From Mya arenaria (taxonomy: Eukaryota; Mollusca; Bivalvia; Myida; Myidae), in the NCBI RefSeq assembly GCF_026914265.1, contig NC_069135.1, forward strand, positions 21,011,639 through 21,075,638: 64,000 nucleotides of DNA, read 5' to 3'. The translations under genes were made by a program, and so were the position numbers. The notes under the pieces were generated by a model. That model ran no database searches. It worked only from the letters and a program-made list of their open reading frames with translations, and was not told the origin of the DNA. Below are positions 12,490-23,812 of this stretch, piece by piece (positions within the stretch are counted from its first letter, which is position 1; each line of letters opens with the position of its first letter).

Positions 12490-13160
12490 TGGAAACTGGA
12501 TTAAAAAAAAATAATAAGATATAATATATATTGTGTTCATTAAACATTAAACGCATTAAACGTAAACATGGGAATGAAAAAGAATACACTGGCACAGCCC
12601 ACCACGCGCATCTTTGTTGAAAACAAACTACAAACAAATTAAGCTTTGACCAGTTTAATCACACCATTACTTAACAGTTACAGCTGTTAAGGACGTTTAT
12701 CCTAAAACTAGTATGCGTATGGTTAAGATAAGAAAATACGACCACGATTTCTGCCAAATCTCTGTGATTTTCCCCAGACGTTTCATGTTTTAGAAGATAA
12801 AATTTATTCAAATCTGAAGTTCATTCAGTCAGTTCGTTTGATAGCGGATCAAAGTGAGGAGGTAACATTGTTGTCGCATTTATTGCTATAGTAGTTGTTA
12901 TTTTTGTTGTTTTTGCTGCTGCTAGTTTTGCCTAGGCAAATTTCTGTTGTTTTATAACAATTCGTTTTATTTTTATGTTATAACTTATTTAAGATTTTAC
13001 AAAAACAACATAAACTTTACATATAATATAGTATGAGTGCATATATACGTATATAAATAAATAAATAAATAAATAAAACATACGGTACAGTCCGAATTAA
13101 AAATGTACTCGATTACCAAATTCTGTTTTGAATAATAAAAATCAATATTTTCCATTTCAG
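12490..13160. other. Upstream region of the EF-hand gene
   Basis: AT-rich, with a short (AAAT)n tract at about 13055-13077. No first noncoding exon or clear promoter could be fixed, although the TTTCAG just before 13161 suggests a 5' UTR exon (or trans-spliced leader) upstream. Confidence 0.3.
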
Positions 13161-13168
13161 AAACCAAC

Positions 13169-16100
13169 ATGATTTCTCTAATCATATTGTCAGTGGCCAT
13201 TTTCGAGGGAACGTATGGGTAAGTTTAGATAGAAAAGCCGAACGTTACAGTAAAATTGTGAAGTATTACATCCATACAAGGCCAAAAAATCTAATTGTTC
13301 GTTCGAACGATTTGAAACAAGAATAAATTGGACCGAGCGGTCGGAATAAAAACAGACTTTCGTGTCTAAACATAAGAACAACGATGTAATAAAAAGGTAG
13401 AAGTACACGTTATTCAGTTTAAAAATTGGAGCTGTTGTACCAATATTTAACTGTATGGAAACGCCTTAACAATTATGACGTTATTATCCATTCGAAGTGT
13501 AGTTTCACATATAAATGTACTGATTTGTTTTAAGTGTAATGCCATTAATAGGCCAATTGTTCAGAACTTTGTTAAAAATAACAACGTGTTTATCGACATC
13601 TTTGTTGACTTTCAACGGTAAAATATTGTATGATGTGCTATTAAAGTCAAACATGTTAAACATAAAACAGATGGTGAATTAGATGACGCCAACATAATTA
13701 GAAAAACTGCAGATCAAAGGTCTGTCTTTGAAGTTTCACGAGCAGTTAAGATTTGAAAGTAAACAACAATGGCATTCAAGAACGTTGTTCTGAGCAATTG
13801 GCCCTATAAGATATAGAAAATATGTGTACATGCATTCAACAAAAAGGTGTTTTGGGTAATCAAGTACATCCAAATGTTTGAACGGAGTTTTTGTTCGAAT
13901 ATGTTGGTGAAAAATCGTTGTATTTGCTTTAAAGTGATTTTAGCCTAAGCTATGCTTTTCATTGTTGCTTCGTCATTCATGGCCCGACTGCTGTTCTTAG
14001 ACTATCCAGGCCAAATTCCCTAACGAACGGAAGCGGCCATCCAGGTACATGTATAAACAGGGTTTTTAGGTTGAATGACTGATGGAGTGATATAGAATTC
14101 AGCGACGTTCATTGCATTCTTTTCCTTTTCGATATAATGATATGATAAAACTGCTTCCATCTTTCATATGCCGAGTTCGAGGGGTGAAAATAAAAGAAAT
14201 GTATCTTTTTCTTAGTATAATGTAAATAAGAACATTTTCGTTTCCCCCTCGATTACGGCTTCGTTTTCTTGTGAACCTATCATTAAGCAAAACGATGATT
14301 TGGTAAAATTTGGCGGCCATCTTGAATACTGTGTTTAAATCAAGAATAGCGCGTAGTCATCCAGTGATTTGATGGGAATGAACTCTTGGTTTGATATCAT
14401 TTGACCTATTTAGGCATTTCGAGATTTTCTGACATTGTTAAACTGCAGTATTTCATAGTTATTTTATTCTAGATATTTGAAAGGAGTGACCCCTTTGATA
14501 AATCTGAAGAATTTTTTTTTGGTTAAATGTCACTAAATTTTGTACAGGTCAAGTGACATCGAAGCAGGAGTTCAAAATATGTCACCAGTAGCTCCCTTGT
14601 CTAGTGCTCGGCATTAAAAGGGTTGTACTGGAAATGTGGTGTACTCAATATTGGTTCAACCCAGGAAAGTTGTATTGTGTGTTTCGGTGTTTTATAACGA
14701 GCACGTTAAAGAGCCAAGAGCCCACGGTCTCTTCGCAGAGAGCTAGGGTATCGCACCCGGATATCTTGTATCTCACTCTGTTTCTTCAAGTCTTCCATTG
14801 TCTGGATGTGACTGCTGTCACTTTTTTCTTTTATGTCATTTAAAAACAATTGAAGTCCTGATGACGTCATGGCGGGGACAAGCCATAATGCAGCGCGGGC
14901 AGTCCTTGATAAACGCACATAAACACACGTCATCAACCGATTGATTGTATGAGCGGATCTAATCACCCAAATTTTCCAATATCGTTAACTATACCCCGCC
15001 ATGCAAGGTTTCGCTAAAATATCCTATTTGGCTGTCGAAATGTTACATTTGTCTTACCTGTATCCCTTAATTGAACCTTTCAGTATAGTACAAAGAAATA
15101 ATGTGGTCCTTGCTTCCGTCTATAACTACAAATAAGCTGCTCTGTCTGTTAATAACTTAGCATCCAAACATTCACGCACAACTTTTGTTACATATAAAAT
15201 TATAATCTTTCAAAATCCTAAAATAAATTAATAATAATAATATTAAGATATGATGTGCATAACTTGCATCTAATGAGAGGATGGGATAGGTCTAGCGGTA
15301 TTTAAAGTTTCGCCTCTCACCAAGATGAAATTAGTTCGGGCGTCGGCAGTGGAAACTGTCTTTGCCTTTCCAAAACACCCGTCGGTTATGATCTTCCCAG
15401 TGCCCATGAATACGAACAGTCTCAACTCCGGGTCATGACCCAGACTAGAAAAGCACTATTATTAAATCTGCACTCTCACGGAATGAACGTTTTGACAACT
15501 TTTTTTTTATTTTTTTTTGTCTTGGAACGAGCCATTTTTTGCGAAAATGTATGGAAACCAGTGATATAAGACTGTTGACAAAAAATCAAATTGCAGGTTT
15601 TCCTATTTATATTTAAAAAAAATGATGTTTTATGCATTTTTCTTAAAGCGTTTGTAACGCTTTTAGCCGTAAATCATTAATTTTCAAACGGAAATATGGA
15701 AAACTGCAATCTGTGAGAGTGCAGCTTGAATTTACAAAAAAAAAACTCATATTTATTCCATTCCCTTTTTAAAACTAATGCAAATAGATGTTTCAAATAG
15801 TAAATAAAGTCAGCTTAATTCATCACTCATCTAGGAAGAAAGTTTTAATAAAATGAAGGTTCGGGGATATGCCATTTGGGTCTGAACTCAGACTTAAGAA
15901 TGTTTGTAATCATGGCCCTAGGAAATGGACTCGAGACTGTATCATGGCATCCTGTCGCTGCCTTGACAATGACCCTGCGTTAACAGAACACTTTCTGTAC
16001 ACTTCCAGGGCTTTACAACTGCAGCCGTACAACGAGACCGCACTTGGCATGTTCATCGCAAACGACCCAAACGCCGACGGCGTAATCACATGTGTGGAAC

Positions 16101-18675
16101 TTGAGGCCAGCTTTGACAAATATGACATGAACGGTGGGTAAATCTAGGTCCCAAGTCCTACAGTGTGTGTATACCACGTGATAAATTACGTCATATATGC
16201 TACGTTGGAAGGCAACATTATGCTAAAAATGAAGACTTAAATCAAAAATAACTTTTCTTTTACCACATCATTGCAAATGAAACAAATGGCAGTCTATGCC
16301 GCTTAAAGAGTCCCGCATTTGTTTTATTTCCGAAATTTGATGAGGTCATAAGTTTCATCAAACACTTCGACAAACCTGTTTCTGAAATAATGTTTGACAG
16401 TGCTCCGTCAGACGGCCGTATTGTGAAAAAGTTTGTCAGAGTGTTTAAAGAAACTAAACTCGCAATCAAACTCTGGTAAAGACCGAATGTGGTGTTCCGT
16501 AAGCGGAGTAGACTGCGCTTTGTTTCATTTAAATTGGTGAAGAAATAGTGAAGTTATCTTTGTTTAAAGTCTTTTTTCGAATCAAAATATTGGCTTCCGA
16601 CGTAGCATTTATGACGCAATTTATCACGTGGTATACACACACTGTCCTAATTATGTCCCTAGTATCGCTATGATCCAAGTCCATGTAAGACACCCTCATA
16701 TATCTCTCTAAGTGTCCATTCTCTGTCATAAACGTGGCTACGATCATGGCTTTGCTTACACTATAAAGTACGTCTACCCATCTCAGGATCGGTTGTTTAA
16801 GATAACGACCACTGCTCCATGTAAACGCAAAAAACACATACAGTATCGTTGACTTTATATATATCACTCTGTCCATCCCTAATTTAAAGGTGATGGAACG
16901 GAGTCACGCCACGAATACACAGAATACATCTGCGCTGTGTCTCCTAGCCTCTACCAACTTTCTCATTGGCTCTTCGATGAGTATGATTTCGATGGAGATC
17001 ACCACCTGGTAAAGACTGACTACGATCAACTCTGCGCTGCTATGGATACAAATGGTATTTTAATTGTATATGGCCAATTTACGTTGTAATTAAACGAAAC
17101 GAATATGTTGTGTCCGTAAAATAAGAACGAAGGAAACAATACACATATTTTCAGAATGTTAACCATGCTTTATACTTCTACTTTCTTTTCTTCATTGTAT
17201 GCTATAATACGCCCTACACTTCACATCCATGAGAAGTAATAAATGGGAAATATTTAAATCTTGAGCAATTGATTTCTGTTTTGTTAAAAGTTGATTTAAA
17301 GGATTTCTTCTCTGTCTGTGCTATAACTAAAATAAAATGATTGGTGGTTTTGCAGGTGATTCCAACGTTACACCGGATGAGTTCATTGATTATTGGGTAA
17401 AGGTATGTGTCAAAATGTTTCATTATCAATAAAAAAAAAACATACGAAACTATAATTTAGTCGTTAAAACCTACGAGGTCTCAGAGGGTCGTACATACGA
17501 ACTTGATACCAGACACTGCGCCTTACAAACAAAAATTAATACAAATAAGTCCACGAATGCATGAACACATCCTTAGCCATATCATTTACAGCCTTCTTTA
17601 TCATAAATTATTTTTTATCAAAATACTCCGATTCCTTTTTTAATTTGTTATGAGGTCATCAGCGAAAATTAGTCCTGTGGAGAAAGTGACTTGTTCATTT
17701 TTGATTTGCGAGGTTCCAAGTCTCATAAGCAGGCAATCATAGCTAACTTTCCAAATTGTTTGTTTTTAATTTACTTTTACAGATTGTCTGTTTGTAATTT
17801 ATTTATTGGTTAAATGTGATTTTATTGTCAACATGCATACCTCAACAGGTTCCATTTTTGCAGATGACGTCACAAATTACTCATTTGACTTTAATGGTAA
17901 AAAATAACAAATGATATGTGCACAGATAAAAAAACATTAGCGATCTGGTTATGTTTTTTTACTGTGAAATTAAGGGCTACGTAGCTATTAAATTAAAAAA
18001 CAAACATTTATAAAGGCTGAAAAAAGTACCTCAAGTATATTAATTTTGTTGTTTTGATCTTTAAAGTCAAATGAAATGAACAAAATACTGAATTAAAGAA
18101 AAACAAAAATCATTTGCATCCACCTATAATGTGCCCCTTTAGAGAAAGACATTTGTACTTAACTTATTCCGTATTAAATCACATTATTAAAATAAGATGA
18201 CACGAATTTTTGTTACAAAAGTATCAAGAAAATATTTTTTTAAACAATAAAAAAATAATTTAATTTGGGTAAAAAAATCTCGAAACAAAACGACAAACAA
18301 CAATAATCGCATACAGTTTACATAGCAATCAATAAAACATGAACTTGTCGCCACGGAACTGTCAGCGAAATTATAGAGGCTAGATTACTTAATATATATA
18401 TATATATATATTAAAATTATATTAATTAGTTATATTATATATATATATATATAATATAACTAATTAATATAATTTCAATCATTCCCAATCGATTGAGATT
18501 GAATTGCATTGCATGACAGTGGATTGTGTTATATTGTATTGTATTATATTTGTATTGTGTTGCATTGATTGCATTTCATTAAATTTGGATATTCCATTTT
18601 CAGGTGTTCCCTAAGTACGAGAGCGTTGGACAGCATGGACAACACTTCGCTCACGGAAACTCAGCATGCCATTAA
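13169..18675 (+). CDS. Secreted four-EF-hand protein
   Basis: Five coding exons: 13169-13218, 15892-16133, 16890-17054, 17356-17402 and 18604-18675, all with GT-AG sites and matching phases, giving 191 residues. Exon 1 is a signal peptide (MISLIILSVAIFEGTYG). Four canonical EF-hand loops follow: residues 75-86 (DPNADGVITCVE), 95-106 (DMNGDGTESRHE), 130-141 (DFDGDHHLVKTD) and 150-161 (DTNGDSNVTPDE). Intron positions fall inside the loops at Asn-Gly. Cysteines at 22, 33, 38, 40, 84, 112 and 146 suit an extracellular protein. Such secreted calcium-binding proteins are common in mollusc secretions and shell matrix; that role is inferred. The exon 2 acceptor (gaactcag) has a weak pyrimidine tract and is the least certain junction. 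Intron 2 holds a 484-bp transposon, and an array of 43-44-bp repeats starts about 35 bp after the stop. Confidence 0.85.
15466..15727. mobile_element. Long-hairpin MITE family, copy A (internally deleted)
   Basis: Starts after TTAA with CTGCACTCTCACGG and ends CTGTGAGAGTGCAGCTT. This family is a near-palindrome of about 380 bp whose arms meet at an AAAGCGTT..AACGCTTT centre; here part of the right arm is missing. It lies in intron 1 of the EF-hand gene. Other copies are at 33749, 48401 and 51316. Confidence 0.75.
16161..16644. mobile_element. 484-bp MITE with 5-bp target duplication, copy 1
   Basis: Flanked by TCCTA at 16156-16160 and 16645-16649. The terminal inverted repeats exceed 60 bp and start CAGTGTGTGTATACCACGTG. 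It lies in intron 2 of the EF-hand gene. A sister copy is at 45975-46460. No transposase is encoded; open frames inside are incidental. Confidence 0.9.
18378..18475. repeat. AT microsatellite and perfect AT palindrome
   Basis: An (AT)n run at about 18390-18411 precedes a perfect palindrome at 18414-18475 with 31-bp arms and no loop. It lies in intron 4 of the EF-hand gene. Confidence 0.9.
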
Positions 18676-18709
18676 TTTCTGGACTTTTTTCTCGTGTGTT
18701 TAGCTATAA

Positions 18710-20155
18710 AAGAAATAAAGATTGAATTGTTTACGTTAAATAGCAGTAAAAAAGGAAATAAAAATGGCATTGTTTACGTTTACTGGCAGTTAATAAAGGA
18801 AATAAAATGGCATTGTTTACGTTTACTGGCAGTTAATAAAGGAAATAAAAGTGGCATTGTTTACGTTAACTTGCAGTTAATAAAGGAAATTAAAATGGCC
18901 TTGTTTACGTTATTTGCAGTTAATAAAGGAAATAAAATGGCATTGTTTACGTTAACTTGCAGTTAATAAAGGAAATGAAAATGACCTTGTTTACGTTATT
19001 TGCAGTTAATAAAGGAAATTAAAATGGCCTTGTTTACGTTATTTGCAGTTAATAAAGGAAATAAAAATGGCATTGTTTAAGTTAACTTGCAGTTAATAAA
19101 GGAAATTAAAATGGCATTGTTTACGTTATTTGCAGTTAATAAAGGAAATAAAAATGGCATTGTTTACGTTTACTGGCAGTTAATAAAGGAAATAAAAATG
19201 GCATTGTTTACGTTAACTTGCAGTTAATAAAGGAAAATAAAATGGCATTGTTTACGTTATTTGCAGTTAACAAAGGAAATAAAAATGGCATTGTTTACGT
19301 TTACTGGCAGTTAATAAAGGAAATAAAAATGGCATTGTTTACGTTAACTTGCAGTTAATAAAGGAAATAAAAAATGGCATTGTTTACGTTATTTGCAGCT
19401 ACTAAAAAAAAAAATGGCATTGTTTACTTTTATTGGCAGTTAATAAAGGAAATAAAAATGGCATTGTTTACGTTAACTTGCAGTTAATAAAGGAAACTTT
19501 GAAAAATGGAAATGTTTACGTAAACTTGCAATTAATAAAGTAAATAAAAATGGCCTTGTTTACGTTTACTGGCAGTTAATAAAGGAAATAAAAGTGGCAT
19601 TGTTTACGTTTACTGGCAGTTAATAAAGGAAATAAAAATGGCATTGTTTACGTTTACTGGCAGTTAATAAAGGAAATAAAAATGGCATTGTTTACGTTAA
19701 CTTGCAGTTAATAAAGGAAATAAAAATGGCATTGTTTACGTTATTTGCAGCTACTAAAAAAATTAAAATGGCATTGTTTACGTTTATTGGCAGTTAATAA
19801 AGGAAATAAAAATGGCATTGTTTACGTTAACTTGCAGTTAATAAAGGAAACTTTGAAAAATGGAAATGTTAACGTAAACTTGCAGTTAATAAAGGAAATA
19901 AAAATGGCCTTGTTTACGTTTACTGGCAGTGAATAAAGGAAATAAAAGTGGCATTGTTTACGTTTACTGGCAGTTAATAAAGGAAATAAAAATGGCATTG
20001 TTTACGTTTACTGGCAGTTAACAAAGGAAATAAAAATGGCATTGTTTACGTTTACTGGCAGTTAACAAAGGAAATAAAAATGGCATTGTTTACGTTTACT
20101 GGCAGTTAACAAAGGAAATAAAAGTGGCATTGTTTACGTTTACTGGCAGTTAATA
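18710..20155 (+). repeat. 43-44-bp minisatellite, about 33 copies
   Basis: The unit approximates GTTTACTGGCAGTTAATAAA then GGAAATAAAAATGGCATT, with variants TTAACTTGCAG and TTATTTGCAG. A higher-order period of about 352 bp shows from the repeated variant GCAGCTACTAAAAAAA at 19398 and 19748. The array starts just after the EF-hand stop codon, so the gene's 3' UTR probably reads into it. Nearly every unit contains AATAAA and a (T/C)TGCAG or TGGCAG word. Confidence 0.95.
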
Positions 20156-20379
20156 TAACAGAGGTTGCGGAAATCGGCACGCATTTTAATTCAGCCTCAT
20201 GTACAAGTAGGGCATTTTAAAGGTTAAACTGACTTTACAAATCATTTTCAACTAGTATTCACATAAATCCATTTCCTTGTTCTTTTATACATGTCATTAA
20301 TACGCGTTTTATACATTTAACATATACATGGGTGATAAAGGGTATGTCACTGTATACAATACGTCACGATGCGGTATAC

Positions 20380-20460
20380 GATACAATACAATACAATATA
20401 ATACAATACAATACGATGCAATGCAATGCAATACAATACAATTCAATACAATACAGTGCA
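20380..20460. repeat. ATACA/ATGCA pentanucleotide microsatellite
   Basis: Repeated ATACAATACA with ATGCA variants. Confidence 0.9.
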
Positions 20461-20739
20461 GCATATTTCTTGGGAAAAGGACCCTACTCAGAATTTGGAA
20501 AAGATACGGCGTTTCGCGTCCATTTTAGAATTTCCTTGCCAAGTTACTTTCATATGAAACCCCTACAATTTTGTGAAATTAAGAAAACAAAACAAATGTG
20601 TACTGTTAAAATACAAGTTAACATACATGTGACGTTGGAGTGTAATTTAGACGTACTTCTATGTAGTCATCACTTTTAATCAAGTTCTTTTCCTAGGCCT
20701 GCACCCTTACAAAGAAAATTGGCGAAACAAATTATAAAA

Positions 20740-21260
20740 ACCCAGTGTCCTCATCATTTATTGATCCACGGCGTATAGCTTACTCACTGGCGACCTAGAA
20801 GTTCTATAGATCTTGAGGAAAGCTATAAATACATACCGGAAGCTGATATATTAAGTGTGTATCTTATCACTTTACTGCATACATGACAGGTAAAATTTTA
20901 AAGTCATTGCAATGTTTTAGATTTTATTTAAGTTAAAATAGTGAAGCTTGTCTTAAATGAGCATTGTGCATACTACAGTGAAAACATATTGACAGTTCAT
21001 TACATCAATTTCATTGGATAAGCATGATGCTAGTAAGTGATGCATGTTCTCTTAGCGAAGTTGCACATACATTTAATATATGTATTATATGTGTGCAACA
21101 TAAACGCTTCATTTGTTGCTGACAGCTCGTGATGGAGAACGTGTTATACGTAAATACTGACCATGCACATTAGTGTTGACCTAAACCGGCCGAATATATT
21201 CCAGTCATGACCTGATGACATTGTTTTAGCAAAATAGACGTTAAACCTTATGTAAATGCA
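20740..21260 (+). pseudogene. Diverged second copy of the amidase promoter and first exon
   Basis: About 500 bp matches 31880-32410, the 5' end of the amidase gene. Shared landmarks are ATTGATC(C)ACGGCGTA, a TATA box (CTATAAATA at 20823-20831; TTTATAAG at 31908), CATGACAGGTA (ATG ACA G followed by a GT donor at 20883-20889), TTTCATTGGA(T/A)AAGCATGATG, TATGTGTGCA and CTCGTGATGGAGAACGTGTT. No amidase coding exon follows before the eIF4B-like exons. I therefore read it as the remnant of a duplicated amidase locus, although an intact promoter for another gene is possible. Confidence 0.65.
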
Positions 21261-21699
21261 TATTATATATATATACAAACGAACAAAAAATAGCCGCATC
21301 GCGCGATTTTGGACATCGGACAAACTTATTACACATGTTTCTTTGTTGATATCAAATGCCTAAACCAATAATCTTTTCAAAGTGTTTTCTAAACTTCTTT
21401 CTTTAAAAGGATAAGAAAAATTATGTTTCCATAACATCCACAGCTTTAGTTCCGACGCGACCTTATTGTTTGAAAATATGAGATTTTTCTATATTAATGT
21501 TCCATACAAATTACATGTCAGGATGAAAACTAAAATCAAAACATAGTTGCAATATTGAAACGTTGATTATTCGTGTCATTTTTGTTATGACGTCATGTGT
21601 GTGATATGAAATTTAGTATTCGTAATTTGCAAAGCATGGTCTTATCTTACGCATTTTTTTAGATATCATCATGATTTGTATGCCCCAAAAGGAGAGAAA

Positions 21700-23290
21700 A
21701 TTAAAATCACACCACCAGTTTCTAGTGTCTGGGCTGTAACTTTGGCATGCAGTGATTGATGCAAGACCCACGACCCTACCTCAAGGGTCAAGGTCACACT
21801 TGGAGTTTAATCATATGGAACGCTGCATAGATGCATATACAGTGTAGTTGGTCGTGTCCGGGCTATAACTTGGTCATGCAGGGTAGGATTTCAAAACTAC
21901 TTGGCACATGTGTTCGGTACATAAAGGCAATGTGTCGCGTGCAAGACCCACGTCCCTACCTCAAAGGTCATAGTATTCCTCGCAGGTTTATCAAAACTAC
22001 TTGGCACATGTGTTCGGTACATAAAGGCGATGGGTCATATGCAAGTCTCACGACCCTACCTCAAAAGTGAAGGTAACACTTCGAATTTAATCATTATGAA
22101 ATGCTGCACATATGCACATATACAGTTTAGTTGGCCGTCTCCGGGCTGTAACTTGGTCATGCAGGGAGGGATTTTAAAATAACTTGGCACATGAGTTCGT
22201 AACAGAGAGTTGACGTTTCGCGTGCAAGACCCACGTCCCTATCTTAAAGGTCAAGGAATCAATTACAGGTTTATCAGTATTGAATGCTGCATGTATGCAT
22301 ATACAGTTTAGCTGGTCGTGTCCGAGATATATCTTTGTCATGCACAGTGTTATTTTTTTTTAAATGTACATGTGTTCGGTACATAAAGACGACGTTGCGT
22401 ATGCACGAATCATGTCCCTTCCTCAAAGGTCATGGCCAAGGTCAGGGTTTTTCATTATGTAATGCTGTCAATATGTATATACTGTATAGCTGGTCGTGTC
22501 AAGGCTGTTACTTCGTCGTACATAGAGGGATTTTAAAATAACTTCGCACATTAGTGTTAGTAACATAGATATCACTTTCCGCGAGCAAGTCCCACGTCCC
22601 TACCCAAAAAAGGTCAAGGAAATACAAGTTTATCAATATGGAATGCCGCATACATGCCCATACAGTGTGAATTGTCGTGTCTGTCCGGGATGTAACTTTG
22701 TCAAGCACGGTGTTGTATTGAAATAAATTGGCACATTTGTTCGGTGCATAAAGGTGCCGTGTCGTGTGCAAGAACCACGTCCCTTCCTCAAAGGTCAAGA
22801 TCACTCTCATACGGTAATCAATATGTAATGCTGCATTTATGCATATACAATGTAGTTGGATTTTAAAATTACTTCGTACATGTGTTCAGTACATAAAGAC
22901 AAAGTGTCGGGCGCAAGACCCGCAATTCTATCTTAAAGGTCAATGTAGCACTTGTATTTTAATGATTATGGAATGCTGCAGGTATGCATAAACTGTGTAG
23001 ATGGTCGTGTCTGGACCGTAATTTGGTCATGCACAGTGAGTTTGAAATAAATTGGCACATGTGTTCAATACATTAATGCGATGTGTTGCATGCAAGACCC
23101 ACGTACTACGTCAAAGTTCAAGGTCTCGCTTTTAGTATAATCATTATGAAATACTACACATGTACATATACAGTATAGTAGGTCGTGTCGTGACTGTAAT
23201 TTTGTAACTTTGCAAAGAGGGATTTTAAAATTATTTGGCTCATGTGTTCAGTACATAAAGAAGACGTGTCGGGTCAATTCATGTGTCCCT
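21700..23290. repeat. Tandem array of about 180-bp degenerate units
   Basis: About eight diverged units containing GGTCGTGTCCGGGCTGTAAC, TTGGCACATGTGTTCGGTAC, GCAAGACCCACGTCCCTACC and CTCAAAGGTCAAGG. An extra internal duplication of about 100 bp lies near 21889-22030. The core is related to the 147-bp array at 38254-38945. Similar tandem cores are found inside bivalve pearl-like and Helitron-derived elements; clear outer ends were not found here. Confidence 0.85.
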
Positions 23291-23812
23291 ATCTCTCCCA
23301 GCATCAGTTCTCCGCATTTGACATCAACCATAATGGGGCAGGCATATGATAAAAGTTTGCGATATCTCTTCTTGATTGAATGCATTTTAATAATTGCATA
23401 ATCTATTGAACTGCATAAAAGTTCGAGTGCATTCGTCACTTACTGTGACACCTCTTGTTTTATTCAAATAATCAATGTTAAATAAACGAAAATTACAAAC
23501 AAAACACACAAGTATGGCAATGCATTAGAACTTAGTTGAAATAACGTAATGCAGCCGTAATGCAAGCAGTTACTATCTTTTAAAATAGATATTAAAATCT
23601 GGTCTCATTCCCACTACTTATGACAGAACCATATTACTAAGTATAGCGTACACTGCATTTCTAAACCACCTATTAAAAAGGAACAGGGAGAAAAATGAAG
23701 ACATTCTTTTAAATAGGGTGAAAATACTTATGGCATTACTTTAGATGGCTTTAAATTGGGGCTGGGTGTCAAGGGATTGGTTTGCTGAAGTTATAATAAT
23801 GTAGTTTGTCAT

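Noticed and set aside
12116..12637. Long poly-Ser, poly-Val, poly-Thr and poly-Leu frames on both strands
   Set aside because: Produced by the AGC/AGT microsatellite.
14604..14966. Two overlapping open frames on opposite strands near an AGCACGTTAAAGAGCC word
   Set aside because: No protein similarity recognised; probably an old retroposon fragment within intron 1 of the EF-hand gene, too degraded to call.
16260..16469. Minus-strand frames inside the 484-bp element (and its sister at 46141-46344)
   Set aside because: They are not conserved as proteins between the two element copies and are far too short for a transposase.
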